A stretch of 64,000 nucleotides of DNA from Jaltomata sinuosa (Eukaryota; Streptophyta; Magnoliopsida; Solanales; Solanaceae): positions 37,949 to 101,948 of the forward strand of contig QJPP01000446.1 of NCBI GenBank assembly GCA_003996215.1. The letters are read 5' to 3'. How positions within the stretch are numbered: the first letter of the stretch is position 1; each line of letters begins with the position of its first letter. Shown here one piece after another: positions 49,901 through 60,215 of the stretch. A program made the position numbers and the translations under genes. The notes beneath the pieces are model-generated. The model ran no database searches. It was given only the letters and a program-made list of their open reading frames with translations, and had not been told where the DNA came from.

Positions 49901-50653
49901 TGCTTCTTCCAGGGTTTGTGAAAACATCCCCATTGTTCTCTGTGGAAACAAAGTTGATGTCAAGAACAGGCAGGTTAAGGCAAAGCAAGTTACCTTCCAC
50001 AGGAAGAAAAATTTGCAATACTATGAGATCTCGGCAAAGAGTAACTACAACTTTGAGAAGCCTTTTCTGTACCTTGCTAGAAAGCTTGCTGGGTAATGTT
50101 TATAAATATAAATCTATTTCCTGATTGCTCGAGTCCTATTTACTGTAAATGTATTGAACCTAGTTTCTTGTGTTTCTTGTAGGGATGGTAACCTGCACTT
50201 TGTGGAATCACCTGCACTTGCTCCCCCAGAAGTACAAATTGACTTAGCTGCACAGGCAATGTAAGATCTCTGTTTACTTTTTGTGCTTCATTGTTTTGTG
50301 CTTCTGCTTCTGTTTACTTCAGATATTCACTGCTTAATATGTATATCAAAGTTAAGACCATGATTTGCAGATACTTGTAGCATCTTAATATGTATATCAG
50401 AGTTAGAACTGAATCATGAATAACCCTTGTATATAGTAGAGTATGAAAAGTATTTGGTTCTTGTTAGGTTTAGATCATGCAAGTTGAATCTGTTGCTTGC
50501 TTGTCTATGATGTGCAAGGTGTCTTTGTGCTTGAAATTTTGTTTACGATTTTTAAATTTTAACCACACACTCTGTTTGTTCAGGCATGAACAGGAGCTTC
50601 AACAAGCCCTTAATCAGCCTCTTCCAGATGACGATGATGAAGCATTTGAATAG
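46936..50653 (+). CDS. RAN: GTP-binding nuclear protein Ran, right copy, eight exons
   Basis: Coding exons: 46936-46938, 48585-48654, 48988-49044, 49184-49301, 49729-49818, 49913-50092, 50183-50260, 50584-50653. Every exon has the same length as in the left copy, all with GT-AG borders, giving 221 aa. The same G motifs and DDDDEAFE tail are present. Substitutions against the left copy are Gln at 191, Met at 199 and Leu at 208, all in the C-terminal helix region and none in the nucleotide-binding or switch regions. Both copies should therefore be working Ran proteins of the same biochemical activity. Intron 1 (1.65 kb) carries its own tandem arrays. The region from the end of intron 5 through intron 6 is nearly identical to the left copy. 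Confidence 0.95.
47040..47840 (+). repeat. Tandem array, about 130-bp unit, in intron 1 of the right Ran gene
   Basis: Six or so copies of a unit with gtttgagattgatgtgttta, tacgattcgttgattttt, tctataatttgcgcta, gaattggaatgataattgat and gatgagatgtataatcg (unit starts about 47070, 47205, 47335, 47465, 47600, 47725). It shares words with the left copy's array but has a different period. Confidence 0.88.
48082..48225 (+). repeat. Two-copy 70-bp tandem duplication in intron 1 of the right Ran gene
   Basis: The string tatcggaatgataattgatc, followed by ataatatagatgagac and tcagattgaggtgtttat, is present twice in succession. Confidence 0.85.
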
Positions 50654-51407
50654 AAGGCGTAGCTCAGAGCGGATCAGTTTCACCATTTTACCTTCTATAT
50701 TCCTAGTCCTTAAATTTTCTATATTAGGACTTCAGTCTTTGTTGTTTAAGGATTTGTTTGCTGCTTCCTATTATTATTGATTGGTTATTAGATATGTTTG
50801 TCTGTGGCCATGAGGCTGTGGTTTATTTAGGTTAGATAGTGTTCTATTCGGATCCTGTTGTAAGCGCATTTTGTCGAGGTTCTGTTTGAGCTTGTTATAA
50901 TATTACTTGCTTACATATTCGGCACATTTTCGTCTCTGAAGCTTTTTAAATATTTACTGTAGTGTAGCTTATAAGAGGCGTAAACTGACTCAATAGATGA
51001 TGATTTAGCTATGTAGTGCAGCCTCAAGCAAAATGTGAAGCAGAACTTGAAGAGGCTAAACAGATACTTTAGTCGTTTTTGTTTTACCCATTCTCAACCC
51101 GTCCATATCCTACTCGATCTGCTTGTTTGCCTTTTATGTGCTCCCTAAGAGGCACAAAAGGAGCAAAGTGCTCCAAGGAGACCAAAACCTTGGCAACTGG
51201 AATGTGAAGAGGCCAAAATGATCCCCTTGAGCATACAGAAATGACTTAAAAGGTTGATTTGTTATATGATTTTGCTAGCTAAATGATGGAAGAGTTCATA
51301 GAAACTGTTATTAACTAGACATTATACAGCAATAATGCCATTACAGATATTGAGGACATGCCAAAGAGGGAAAGTTGGAAATTTGAGAAGCTATTAGTCT
51401 TTACTTC

Positions 51408-51490
51408 CCAAGTGGGGTCTGGGGAGAGTAGAGCGTACACAGACCATATTCATGCCTTGTAGAGGTGGTTTTCATAGGACCCTCGACTCA
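51408..51490 (-). mobile_element. TS-type SINE fragment, minus orientation
   Basis: The complement of the TS core is present (aagtggggtctggggagagt, agcgtacacagacc, atgccttgtagaggtggttt) but the (CAA)n end and the 5' part are missing. Confidence 0.7.
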
Positions 51491-51706
51491 AGTGTAGCGA
51501 AATAAAGTAGTTATGAAAAAGAAGAAAATATGATCACAACTAATAAAGAAAGAAGTACAGAGCATTCAAAAAAGGAATAAGTAACAACAAAATAGAGCAA
51601 CAATCGAAACACAATAAGCAATAGAAGGTACACATATCAAAGACAAGAACTTACACGAACTAAGTAAATTCATGTACTTGACATGAATCAAGTTTATTTT
51701 TCAACA

Positions 51707-51805
51707 AAAGTATCCTCACTGGTCAAATGGTAGGACTCTTGATCCTCAGTTCACTGAATGTGAAGCTAAATTTTGGAAGCCTGGAGTTTCACATCACTAC
51801 TTGTC
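51707..51805. mobile_element. About 100-bp insertion of unknown family, right Ran unit
   Basis: The left unit reads tatttttcaaacatgttcaa without a break, while here tatttttcaac is followed by about 100 extra bases (starting near agtatcctcactggtcaaat and ending near cttgtcaatgtcaac) before acatgttttaa. The words ggtcaaatggtagga and cctggagtttcac faintly resemble pol III boxes, so a SINE is possible. Confidence 0.5.
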
Positions 51806-51924
51806 AATGTCAACATGTTTTAAGTGAACTAACAATGACTTGTACTCTGAGGAACACATGATAGATTACCTGTTAGTACAGAAGATTGGATGATGTTTTC
51901 GAAGAACTATGTTATATGTAGGTT

Positions 51925-52080
51925 TTGTTGTCATGTGACCAGGAGGTTACGCATTCAAGCCTTGAAAACAATCTCTTGCAGAAATGCAAGGTAAGACTGC
52001 GTACAATAGACCCTTGTAGTCGGACCCTTCTTCGGACCCTGTGCATAGCGGGAGCTTTATTGCACCGGGCTGCCCTTTTT
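51925..52080 (+). mobile_element. Au-type SINE
   Basis: The words gtcatgtgaccaggaggtta, aatctcttgcagaaatgcaa, gtacaatagacccttg and gcatagcgggagctttattg, ending ccgggctgccctttt, match the Au copy at 7439. It is flanked by atgttatatgtaggtt (51909-51924) and atgttattatgtaggtt (52081-52097). Confidence 0.9.
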
Positions 52081-52805
52081 ATGTTATTATGTAGGTTCTC
52101 TAATTTTTGGTATACGATTGGATGATGTTTTCGAAGAACTATGTTATTGTGTAGGTTCTCTACTTGTTGGTATACGGATTTCCTACTTTAAAAGATTATT
52201 TCTAAGGTGCTCACTCCTCACATGGAGGACGAGGATGACAAAGCTAAGTGTAGTGTGATAAAAAAAAAAATTACATTATCTATACAAATTAACTTGTTGT
52301 TCTTATGCACTCCACGACTTTCTTATGTTATGGAGTCTCGAAGATTGAATTTAGGTGCTTTGGCCTTACAACGGGCCTAAGAGCAATGAAGTCTCAACTC
52401 CTCAATCCCCAGGGTGAGGGAGAGGTCAACCTTCTGTCTGATTCAATTTCATCTATTGTTGCTTTGAAGGCTACTTGTTTCATTTTACACAAGTCACTAA
52501 TTTCACTTATAATGATAGTTACCAGAATTGGGTAGCCAAGAAATTATACAAGAGGATTCAAAAATAAAAACTAGAATGTCAAAATAGAGATTCGTTCAAA
52601 CTTGTGTTTAAACCCCATTTACCACCACACTAAATTTTTTCATACGTCAAAGAGATTCAACAGTTTATATATAGGTAAAAAGAATTCGCTTTTGTCTTTT
52701 TGCTTTTAGTACAATTTTTTTTTTACAAAGAGGCTTCGATTGAACCCCCTTCCCTCTCCTCAACTCCAACGTGTTACTTGTTAGTGCATAAAAATTAAAC
52801 TCTTA

Positions 52806-53184
52806 GGGGTCGTTTGGTAGAGTGTATTAGAAAAAATAATATATGCATTAACTTTGTGTATTACTAGTACCTTGTTTGGTACATTTTTTCGACCTATATA
52901 TAAGTATTATGCTATGTGTAACTGATACATGGAAAACCATGGTATTAGCAGTACAAAGGGTTTTAATGCATGTATTAGCATGGTTAAAGACACAATTGTC
53001 CCTCAAAATCTTTTGGAGGGTATTTATGTAAACAAATATTTTTTTTTAGAAATCATGCAATGTATGTTATTTTTAATACAACAGACCAAACGCTGCAAAA
53101 GAAATAATCTTAAGCATAACTAATACCAGCATTACTAATACACCATATTCAACACTATTCTTATACACCCTACCAAACGATCCC
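52806..53184. mobile_element. Tourist-like MITE
   Basis: The left end ggggtcgtttggtagagtgt and right end acaccctaccaaacgatccc are inverted repeats, with TTA at 52803-52805 and 53185-53187. It is 379 bp, with a second internal pair (ttactagtaccttgtttggt / aactaataccagcattacta), and is non-coding. Confidence 0.87.
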
Positions 53185-53499
53185 TTATTTTAACAGCGCG
53201 AAAATATGGGCCCCCAAAATTAGTTTTTGGATTTATGGGTTTTGTTATGGACTCGAGTTTGGCCTTGTCTGATTTTCTGGGCCATGTACCAAAGGTGGGT
53301 TCTGATAAGTTAAATCAAAGTTGTTAGTAAATTTGACACACAAAGGGTGCAAAAAGACATAGCATGCTTATGGTTCCTTAATGAGTTGCCAAGTTTGTTT
53401 GCATAATGAACCTCAATCAAAGAACCTGTTCCTTTGAAGTTAACATTTCATCAACCACTTAGAAAGACAAATAGTCTATAGACATGTAAACCATAAAAG

Positions 53500-53504
53500 G
53501 ACAT
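53500..53504. repeat. Left target-site duplication of the LTR element
   Basis: gacat, identical to 60373-60377. Five bases is the standard duplication for LTR retrotransposons. Confidence 0.9.
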
Positions 53505-54835
53505 TGATAACGCTCAAACTACACCTCTATTTAAGAAGCGTAAGCGATCGTTGTCAAATATATAACCCAACAAGGTTGGGGTCGAATCCCACAGAGAATA
53601 TGGTGATGATTAAGTCTTTGGTGAATTAAGTGACTAGTTGTCAATCGATTCCAGTAAATAAGGGGGGGTTTTGTAATCAAATTGTAAACAAAACAATAAT
53701 AAACGTAGGGGGTTAAATCAGTAGGAGAGAATGAACTAGGGATGTGTTCACCATGGCGTTGTAACAATGTCGATTCTAGGCTTAACCGGGTTCTTTCTAT
53801 ATGATTTTCACGATGTGATTGCGCCAATTGTATCGTCTAAACGTCTCTCGACCGAATAAACAAATTTCCTTTTCTATTCTTTCGACCTCGAAAAGATGTA
53901 CTTTTTAGCTTAGCAATCCTAACATCAAGTAGAGTAATCCAGTTACGGCATTATTCTTTAAGACGAGAGTTTGTAGTCTCGAATCCTTGTTGTTTAATCA
54001 AGTTTTCCCGGTTTAAATCTCTTTACTCAAGCAAACTAAACCTAGGCATGTTCTAATGTTTGCAACCACTAGAAAACGTGACATAAAGTATGATTAACAA
54101 CGTGACAATACATATATCGAACCCAACGCTACCCGGAATCTATATTGCTACGTTTGCCATGGCTCCCACAACCCTAGTTGCGGGAGTTTTAGTTCCTCAT
54201 GCTCGAAGATGAAAAGAAGAAAGTCATGTTCATAAAATAATAAAGAAACGAGATCCTTACAATATATTGAGAACAATCTTCAAGTATCCAAGAACAATAA
54301 AAACCAAGAACTCAAGAACGAATCAAGAACAATAATGTTAATTCAAGAATCGTGTTCTTGCTCTCGAAAACTAACTAAAAACGTGTTTGAAATAATGGGA
54401 GAATAATTTCTAACATAAACCTAACATAGGGTATTTATAGGAGTCAAAGAAACCAAATCCAAAACGGGCTAGGAATCCCCAAACACGCGGGTCGCCGCCT
54501 GAGTCACTGCCTAAGCGTGACGGTCAGGCTGACGGACCGTCAAGGCAGTGACGGACCGTCGCCTGGACCGTCACTGCTAGGCAGTGGTTCAACCTGGAGG
54601 TCTGCCTTGGTGTGACGGTCCCAGTGCCGGACCGTCACATGTGTGACGGCCCGTCACTCAGGCCGTCACTCTTAGGCAGAACTTCGTTTTTCTCGTATTT
54701 TCTTCCGTTTTCGTGTTTGCTTCCATTTCCTACAAATACAACATAAAAACATCAAAAACAACAATGGTTGCTTGAAAACGTACGATTGTTCTTAGTAAAA
54801 AGGAGTCGAAAGTGGCATAAATTAGCGTCACATCA
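53505..54835 (-). repeat. 3' LTR of the intact element
   Basis: 1331 bp, starts tgataacgctcaaactacac and ends tagcgtcacatca. Nearly identical to 59010-60372, but lacking a 31-bp palindrome-containing unit and one T. A TATA box (minus strand) is at 54432-54439. Confidence 0.95.
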
Positions 54836-54852
54836 ACACCCTCAACTTAAAA
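54836..54852 (-). other. Polypurine tract region of the intact element
   Basis: On the minus strand ttttaagttgagggtgt abuts the 3' LTR. This is the usual Athila-type plus-strand priming region. The tract is short and partly mixed (gttgagggtg). Copies of the same word without an LTR occur at about 55568, 55658 and 56270. Confidence 0.6.
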
Positions 54853-56362
54853 CGTTCGCTTGTCCTCAAGCAACATAACATAAAACAATAATACGACTCT
54901 ACTAAGAACACGAACTCATGTCTATAGCACTTCATGGTCATTCTAAACTTATTCAATTAAATCAGGCTCCCTCATAGCACACGTATGTATGAAACACTAA
55001 CTTGCAAGGATCCAAACATGTCATTCCGATATGATAGAACATTATGCATACACACCCGCAGCTATTCTAACAATCAATAGACAATATAGCCATCTTGGTG
55101 CCCTCACCACAAAGAAATCCCACACACAAGATTTGGGACTCGGTAAGCGCTCACACTCACAAACGATTTCAAACAATGCACATGCGATACCATAGGCTTG
55201 CCCTTACTATTCTATTTCAGTTCTTCAGAAAGCCGCTCAAGATCACTACAGGACTTGTTTTGGCTTGTAATGAGGCTTCAGGTGCAGGTAGGATACATTT
55301 CGGGGTTAGTGACTAAGCCCTCCTTAGAACCATTTACATCTTATCACCACATAACTTCACTTTATCCATCCTTAGTCACCTTTTTATTTCCTTGATTCTA
55401 GATACAGGTGCGGCCTCTTTATTGACAATTCTTTTCGTTTTTTTTTCGATCTTTTTCATCTTTCTTTATTTTTCTTTTCTTTTCTTAGGCGCACACCCGG
55501 ATTTTCATTCTATTCAACAACAATCCTCTCCATCCTCTTTTTCTTCTCTTTTACCACTGTAGTAGCCACCCTCAACTTAGGCTGATTGCCTACGTCAAGG
55601 TGCACAATGTCCATTGGTAGGACCAGGGCAAAAACATGGTTTACCTCTATAGTAGCCACCCTCAACTTAGACTGATTGCCTACGTTAAGGTGCACGATGT
55701 CCAAGGAAGGACCAGGGCCAAGATAGGGATTCAAAGTTAAACAGGAATGGTGACAGGTTATTGAAAGAATAAGGTCAATTATGGCTCAAACAGGGATCAA
55801 AAGGGATTATTTGTATTTGGACGGTCATATAGGCTAAGTGGACTGCATCAAAAAGGGCCTGTGATCTTTTCCTAAGCAACCAAACTTCAAACTTACAAAA
55901 TAGACCGGGCAAGTTCTAGATGCATGCACAGAGTAAGAATTTATGACAATAAATCTCACACACTCTTAGCACCAAGAAACTATATCGCTACCAACTATCA
56001 AACAACCGCTCGGCTTAAGCATACTCATTCTAATCATATTCACACAATGACATTCACGGATCCAGACAGTCAATTGTTTCAACATAAGCTCAAAACCAGA
56101 AAATTTTTCAAGGGGCCTCGTTTTTAGACAAGAACAACGCATGCTTGCTATAGACACTAAAAAAATTTTAAAACAACAACCTAAACATGCCGGTTCTACT
56201 AGATAGCACACCGGAGGGAAAAGAAATCGGCAACAAAAACCCTCGGTGGTGACTCACAGGTTTCCCAACACCCTCAACTTAGACTCATGCATTGTCCCCA
56301 ATGCATACATATGAAAACTAAAAGCTGTGAGAATAAAGGAATACCTGTGAAGTCGATATGAC
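54853..56362 (-). other. Non-coding 3' internal region of the intact element
   Basis: Between the gag-protease stop and the polypurine tract there are only short open frames on either strand, none resembling reverse transcriptase or integrase. A 90-bp duplication is at 55557-55722 and a T-rich stretch at 55432-55490. The region may carry packaging or RNA-stability signals, but that is inference. Confidence 0.65.
55557..55722. repeat. Two-copy 90-bp duplication carrying the polypurine-tract word
   Basis: The string tagtagccaccctcaactta followed by actgattgcctacgt, aaggtgcac and atgtcc is present twice, about 90 bp apart, with few changes. Confidence 0.85.
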
Positions 56363-58891
56363 TTAGATTCTGGACTGATGTTGGAGACCGCCTGGGTCTC
56401 CAAAACAAGAGAACTCAATGGAGTGTGGCGTTCCAGCTTCCTCTTTGGGCTCCATCGCTAGTCGCGACAACTTCTTCGCTCTTTCTTTGCAGATTCTCTT
56501 GCGGTGTTTTCGTTTTCTCGATTTACTTTCACCGCCTGCCTCTACATATCTACGCTCTCGCGCCATACTTTTTACAACAGCTAGAGTCTCGACCAAACAC
56601 TTTTCCTCAAGGTGCACATCCGCAGGAGGTTCCTCAATGGCATTCATGACCGCGACCACTCTCATGTCACTTGGTCGCTTCATCAGCTTGGTTACATCAA
56701 ACTTGACCAATTCATTGTTCAATCGGAAGGTCAGCTCGTTTTTCTCCATGTCAACCAACACTCTCGCCGTAGCTAACCATGGTCGCCCCAAGATGATAGG
56801 AACTTCAAAATCTACTTCGCAATCCAGGATCACAAAGTCAGCAGGGAAGATAAGCTTACCGATCTTCACTAGCACATCAGACACTACTCCAACAGGTCGT
56901 TTTATCGAACGATCAGCCATCATCACTCTCATGGACGTTGGTTTAGGAGGTCCCAAACCCAATTTGTCATACACTGCTAGCGGCATCAAATTTATACTAG
57001 CCCCAAGATCACACATAGCTCTTCCGAAGTTGAGCTTCCCGATGGTACATGGAACAGTGAACGCACCTGGATCTCCTTTCTTTTCCACTAATGATCTAGA
57101 GGAAATAGCGCTGCAGTGATGGAGGTTGTCTTCCGGCTCAAAGCTTACCGTCCGCTTCTTTGTAATCAAGTCCTTCATGAACTTGGCATAACCGGGCATT
57201 TGTTCTAGAGCTTCCACCAAAGGTATGTTTATCGAAATTTCTTTCAACATGGTCACGAAGTTCAGGAACTTGCCATCGTCAGTTTTCTTTTTCAAACGCT
57301 GTGGGAACGGAGGTGGTGGTCGAGGCATCATCGTTGGAAGCTTTTCAGCTTCCTTACATTTATTCGCAGGCTTTGGAATGTCCTCTTCCTCTACCGCCTG
57401 ATCATCTTTTGCAGCCTCACCTTGTGCATGAATTACCGGATGTGATTCCGGTAATATTTTTCCGCTTCTAGTGGTGATTGCCATGCAGCTTGCGTCATTT
57501 TTCGGATGGGTGGTGTCGCTCGGCAAAGTACCCGGTTTCCTTGGGTTTAGAGATGCCGAGATGTGACCCACTTGCTGCTCTAGTTGCTTGATAGCGGTTG
57601 AGTGTGACTCCACTACCAGACTCAATGATGATAACTCATTCCGCATTGCCTTTACCCCAGAGTCAGTCGATTCCACCTTAAGCAGCATCTTCGCCATCAT
57701 ATTCTCAAGTTTGGATGTCTCAGCCTCGCTGCCTGCTTTGTCCCGATTGCTAGGTGGTATATACAACCCACCTCTATCGGTGTTGTTCCTCCAGCTTCCT
57801 TGGTCGCGATTTTTGTAGCCACCATTCTCATAGTGGTTTGGATAGTTCCGACCTTGGTTTCCTTGGCCATTGGCCTGGAAACCCCCCACATAATTCACGT
57901 CCTCAGTTTCTATACCTTGGGAACTGGCAACCTGTACCTTCTCCATACTTCCTGACGTCAAGTGCTTTGTCAGGAGATCTAACTGTGTTTTCAGGTGCGC
58001 CATGTCTTGGTCGCGTTCCTCCTCTTTCCTACGCTGCTCAGCTGACATACCAACTGTGTAGGTGCTAGCTGCAACCTCTGAATCTCGTGTATGCCAGGCT
58101 CTGTTGGTCTTGGTGAGCCTGTCCAACGTAGTTGTGGCCTCAGCAAAAGAAAGTCCCATGAATGCACCACCTGCTGCGTTGTCTAACGTCGGCTTTGTAG
58201 CCGAATTTAATGCCCTATAGAATGTCTGCATCAAGACGTTGTCGGCCAATTGATGGTTCGGGCACTGTGCCAGCTTCTTCTTAAATCGCAACCAAGTCTC
58301 GTGCAGTGCTTCGTGTGGTTGCTGCCTGAAGTTACTAATCTCATCCCTCAACTGTATCATCCGAGAGGGAGGAAAGAACCTTTCTAGGAAAGCTTCTCTC
58401 AACTCTCCCCACGTTGCGATAGAGTCGGGGGCCAATTCTGTCAACCACAATGCTGCCTCATCAGACAGAGACAACGGAAACAACCTGAGCCTGATCGCTG
58501 TCTGACTCACGCCTGGCAGCTCGAATGATTTGCATATGCCCACGAAGTTCATCAAGTGCTGGTTTGCATCGTTGCCAGCAACACCGCGGAACACTCCTCT
58601 CAAGTTCAACAGCTGTATCATCGTGCTAGTGATGTTGAACTTGGCTCCGGGCGGTAGCGGTGGAACAATAATGGCGCCCGTCGCGCCAGCTCCATCTAAA
58701 TCAAGCTCATCATCATTCCGTGCACCATCGTCCTGCAGACCACCAGCATTCAGGTTTTGTTGGGCCTGCAGTTCAGCAGCGAGCCTTGCTGCCTCTAGTT
58801 GTGCGGCCATGTTCTGCCTCAATGTTCTAGCAAGTTCGGGGTCGTAAGGTATAATTTGTTTCCCCGAACTTCGGGTATTATGCATGCACAA
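56363..58891 (-). CDS. Retrotransposon Gag-protease polyprotein (no RT or integrase)
   Basis: A single uninterrupted frame of 842 codons. Residues about 80-260 match the plant retrotransposon Gag domain (LNLRGVFRGVAGNDANQHLM, ERFFPPSRMIQLRDEISNF, HETWLRFKKKLAQCPNH). Residues about 320-395 are glycine- and asparagine-rich (GGFQANGQGNQGRNY), followed by a coiled-coil-like stretch and a Lys/Pro-rich linker. An aspartic-protease domain covers about 615-745 (MCDLGASINLMPL with Asp at about 628; ILGRPWLATARVLVD). No CCHC zinc knuckle is seen. The C-terminus is a basic patch (KSRKRKHRKRICKERAKKL), perhaps for RNA binding. Gag forms the cytoplasmic particle that packages element RNA and the protease cleaves it. 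The second Met (MHNTRSSGK, two codons in) may be the real start. The frame is free of stops, in line with a young insertion. Confidence 0.93.
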   Translation of the reverse strand: MCMHNTRSSGKQIIPYDPELARTLRQNMAAQLEAARLAAELQAQQNLNAGGLQDDGARNDDELDLDGAGATGAIIVPPLPPGAKFNITSTMIQLLNLRGVFRGVAGNDANQHLMNFVGICKSFELPGVSQTAIRLRLFPLSLSDEAALWLTELAPDSIATWGELREAFLERFFPPSRMIQLRDEISNFRQQPHEALHETWLRFKKKLAQCPNHQLADNVLMQTFYRALNSATKPTLDNAAGGAFMGLSFAEATTTLDRLTKTNRAWHTRDSEVAASTYTVGMSAEQRRKEEERDQDMAHLKTQLDLLTKHLTSGSMEKVQVASSQGIETEDVNYVGGFQANGQGNQGRNYPNHYENGGYKNRDQGSWRNNTDRGGLYIPPSNRDKAGSEAETSKLENMMAKMLLKVESTDSGVKAMRNELSSLSLVVESHSTAIKQLEQQVGHISASLNPRKPGTLPSDTTHPKNDASCMAITTRSGKILPESHPVIHAQGEAAKDDQAVEEEDIPKPANKCKEAEKLPTMMPRPPPPFPQRLKKKTDDGKFLNFVTMLKEISINIPLVEALEQMPGYAKFMKDLITKKRTVSFEPEDNLHHCSAISSRSLVEKKGDPGAFTVPCTIGKLNFGRAMCDLGASINLMPLAVYDKLGLGPPKPTSMRVMMADRSIKRPVGVVSDVLVKIGKLIFPADFVILDCEVDFEVPIILGRPWLATARVLVDMEKNELTFRLNNELVKFDVTKLMKRPSDMRVVAVMNAIEEPPADVHLEEKCLVETLAVVKSMARERRYVEAGGESKSRKRKHRKRICKERAKKLSRLAMEPKEEAGTPHSIEFSCFGDPGGLQHQSRI

Positions 58892-58987
58892 CTTTGTACC
58901 CTGTCAAAACAAAAACAACAAACAAACGTAAAGCAGGAAATTATAACAAAAAGTCAAATAAACACCAAACTTAATCAAAAACCGTAT

Positions 58988-59005
58988 TCCCCGGCAACGG
59001 CGCCA
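58988..59005 (-). other. Primer-binding site for tRNA-Asp (intact element)
   Basis: The plus strand shows TCCCCGGCAACGGCGCCA, identical to the 3' end of plant tRNA-Asp including CCA. It lies four bases from the 5' LTR, on the gag side, which fixes the element's direction. Confidence 0.92.
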
Positions 59006-59937
59006 TTTTTGATAACGCTCAAACTACACCTCTATTTAAGAAGCGTAAGCGATCGTTGTCAAATATATAACCCAACAAGGTTGGGGTCGAATCCCACAGA
59101 GAATATGGTGATGATTAAGTCTTTGGTGAATTAAGTGACTAGTTGTCAATCGATTCCAGTAAATAAGGGGGGGTTTTGTAATCAAATTGTAAACAAAACA
59201 ATAATAAACGTAGGGGGTTTAAATCAGTAGGAGAGAATGAACTAGGGATGTGTTCACCATGGCGTTGTAACAATGTCGATTCTAGGCTTAACCGGGTTCT
59301 TTCTATATGATTGTCACGATGTGATTGCGTCAATTGTATCGTCTAAACGTCTCTCGACCGAATAAACAAATTTCCTTTTCTATTCTTTCGACCTCGAAAA
59401 GATGTACTTTTTAGCTTAGCAATCCTAACATCAAGTAGAGTAATCCAGTTACGGCATTATTCTTTAAGACGAGAGTTTGTAGTCTCGAATCCTTGTTGTT
59501 TAATCAAGTTTTCCCGGTTTAAATCTCTTTACTCAAGCAAACTAAACCTAGGCATGTTCTAATGTTTGCAACCACTAGAAAACGTGACATAAAGTATGAT
59601 TAACAACGTGACAATACATATATCGAACCCAACGCTACCCGGAATCTATATTGCTACGTTTGCCATGGCTCCCACAACCCTAGTTGCGGGAGTTTTAGTT
59701 CCTCATGCTCGAAGATGAAAAGAAGAAAGTCATGTTCATAAAATAATAAAGAAACGAGATCCTTACAATATATTGAGAACAATCTTCAAGTATCCAAGAA
59801 CAATAAAAACCAAGAACTCAAGAACGAATCAAGAACAATAATGTTAATTCAAGAATCGTGTTCTTGCTCTCGAAAACTAACTAAAAACGTGTTTGAAATA
59901 ATGGGAGAATAATTTCTAACATAAACCTAACATAGGG

Positions 59938-59945
59938 TATTTATA
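59938..59945 (-). promoter_or_regulatory. LTR TATA box (5' LTR)
   Basis: TATAAATA on the minus strand, conserved in all three LTRs of the window. Transcription towards gag would start about 30 bases downstream (towards lower coordinates). Confidence 0.7.
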
Positions 59946-60019
59946 GGAGTCAAAGAAACCAAATCCAAAACGGGCTAGGAATCCCCAAAAACGCGGGTCG
60001 CCGCCTGAGTCACTGCCTA

Positions 60020-60215
60020 AGCGTGACGGTCAGGCTGACGGACCGTCAAGGCAGTGACGGACCGTCGCCTGGACCGTCACTGCTAGGCAGTGGTTCAACC
60101 TGGAGGTCTGCCTTGGTGTGACGGTCCCAGTGACGGACCGTCACATGTGTGACGGCCCCAGTGACGGACCGTCACATGTGTGACGGCCCGTCATTCAGGC
60201 CGTCACTCTTAGGCA
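60020..60215 (-). promoter_or_regulatory. Palindrome cluster TGACGG-N-CCGTCA in the U3 of the 5' LTR
   Basis: Five full or near-full palindromes (gctgacggaccgtcaagg, gtgacggaccgtcgcc, gtgacggaccgtcacatg twice, gtgacggcccgtcatt) and several half sites lie 80-280 bp upstream of the TATA box in element orientation. TGACG half sites suit TGA/bZIP factors. The same arrangement exists in the diverged LTR at 34081-35481. An enhancer role is inference. Confidence 0.65.

Larger units (their letters stand above)
45515..51910. repeat. Right unit of the Ran tandem duplication
   Basis: Partner of 38455-44740, in direct orientation about 7.1-7.5 kb away. Private insertions are a Stowaway-like element (46131-46739), a TS fragment (51408-51490) and about 100 bp at 51707-51805. 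It lacks the TS SINE and the 470-bp element of the left unit. Confidence 0.82.
50654..53504. other. Spacer between the right Ran gene and the LTR element
   Basis: The first 300 bp are the Ran 3' UTR and flank. The rest holds SINE and MITE insertions (listed separately) and a duplicated block, ggatgatgttttcgaagaac followed by tatgtta, at about 51892 and 52116. The open frame at 52305-52535 has no recognisable product. No gene is supported. Confidence 0.6.

Noticed and set aside
53531..53827. 98-codon minus-strand frame in the LTR (also 59139-59333)
   Set aside because: Lies in the R/U5 part of both LTRs, interrupted in the partner copy; no domain.
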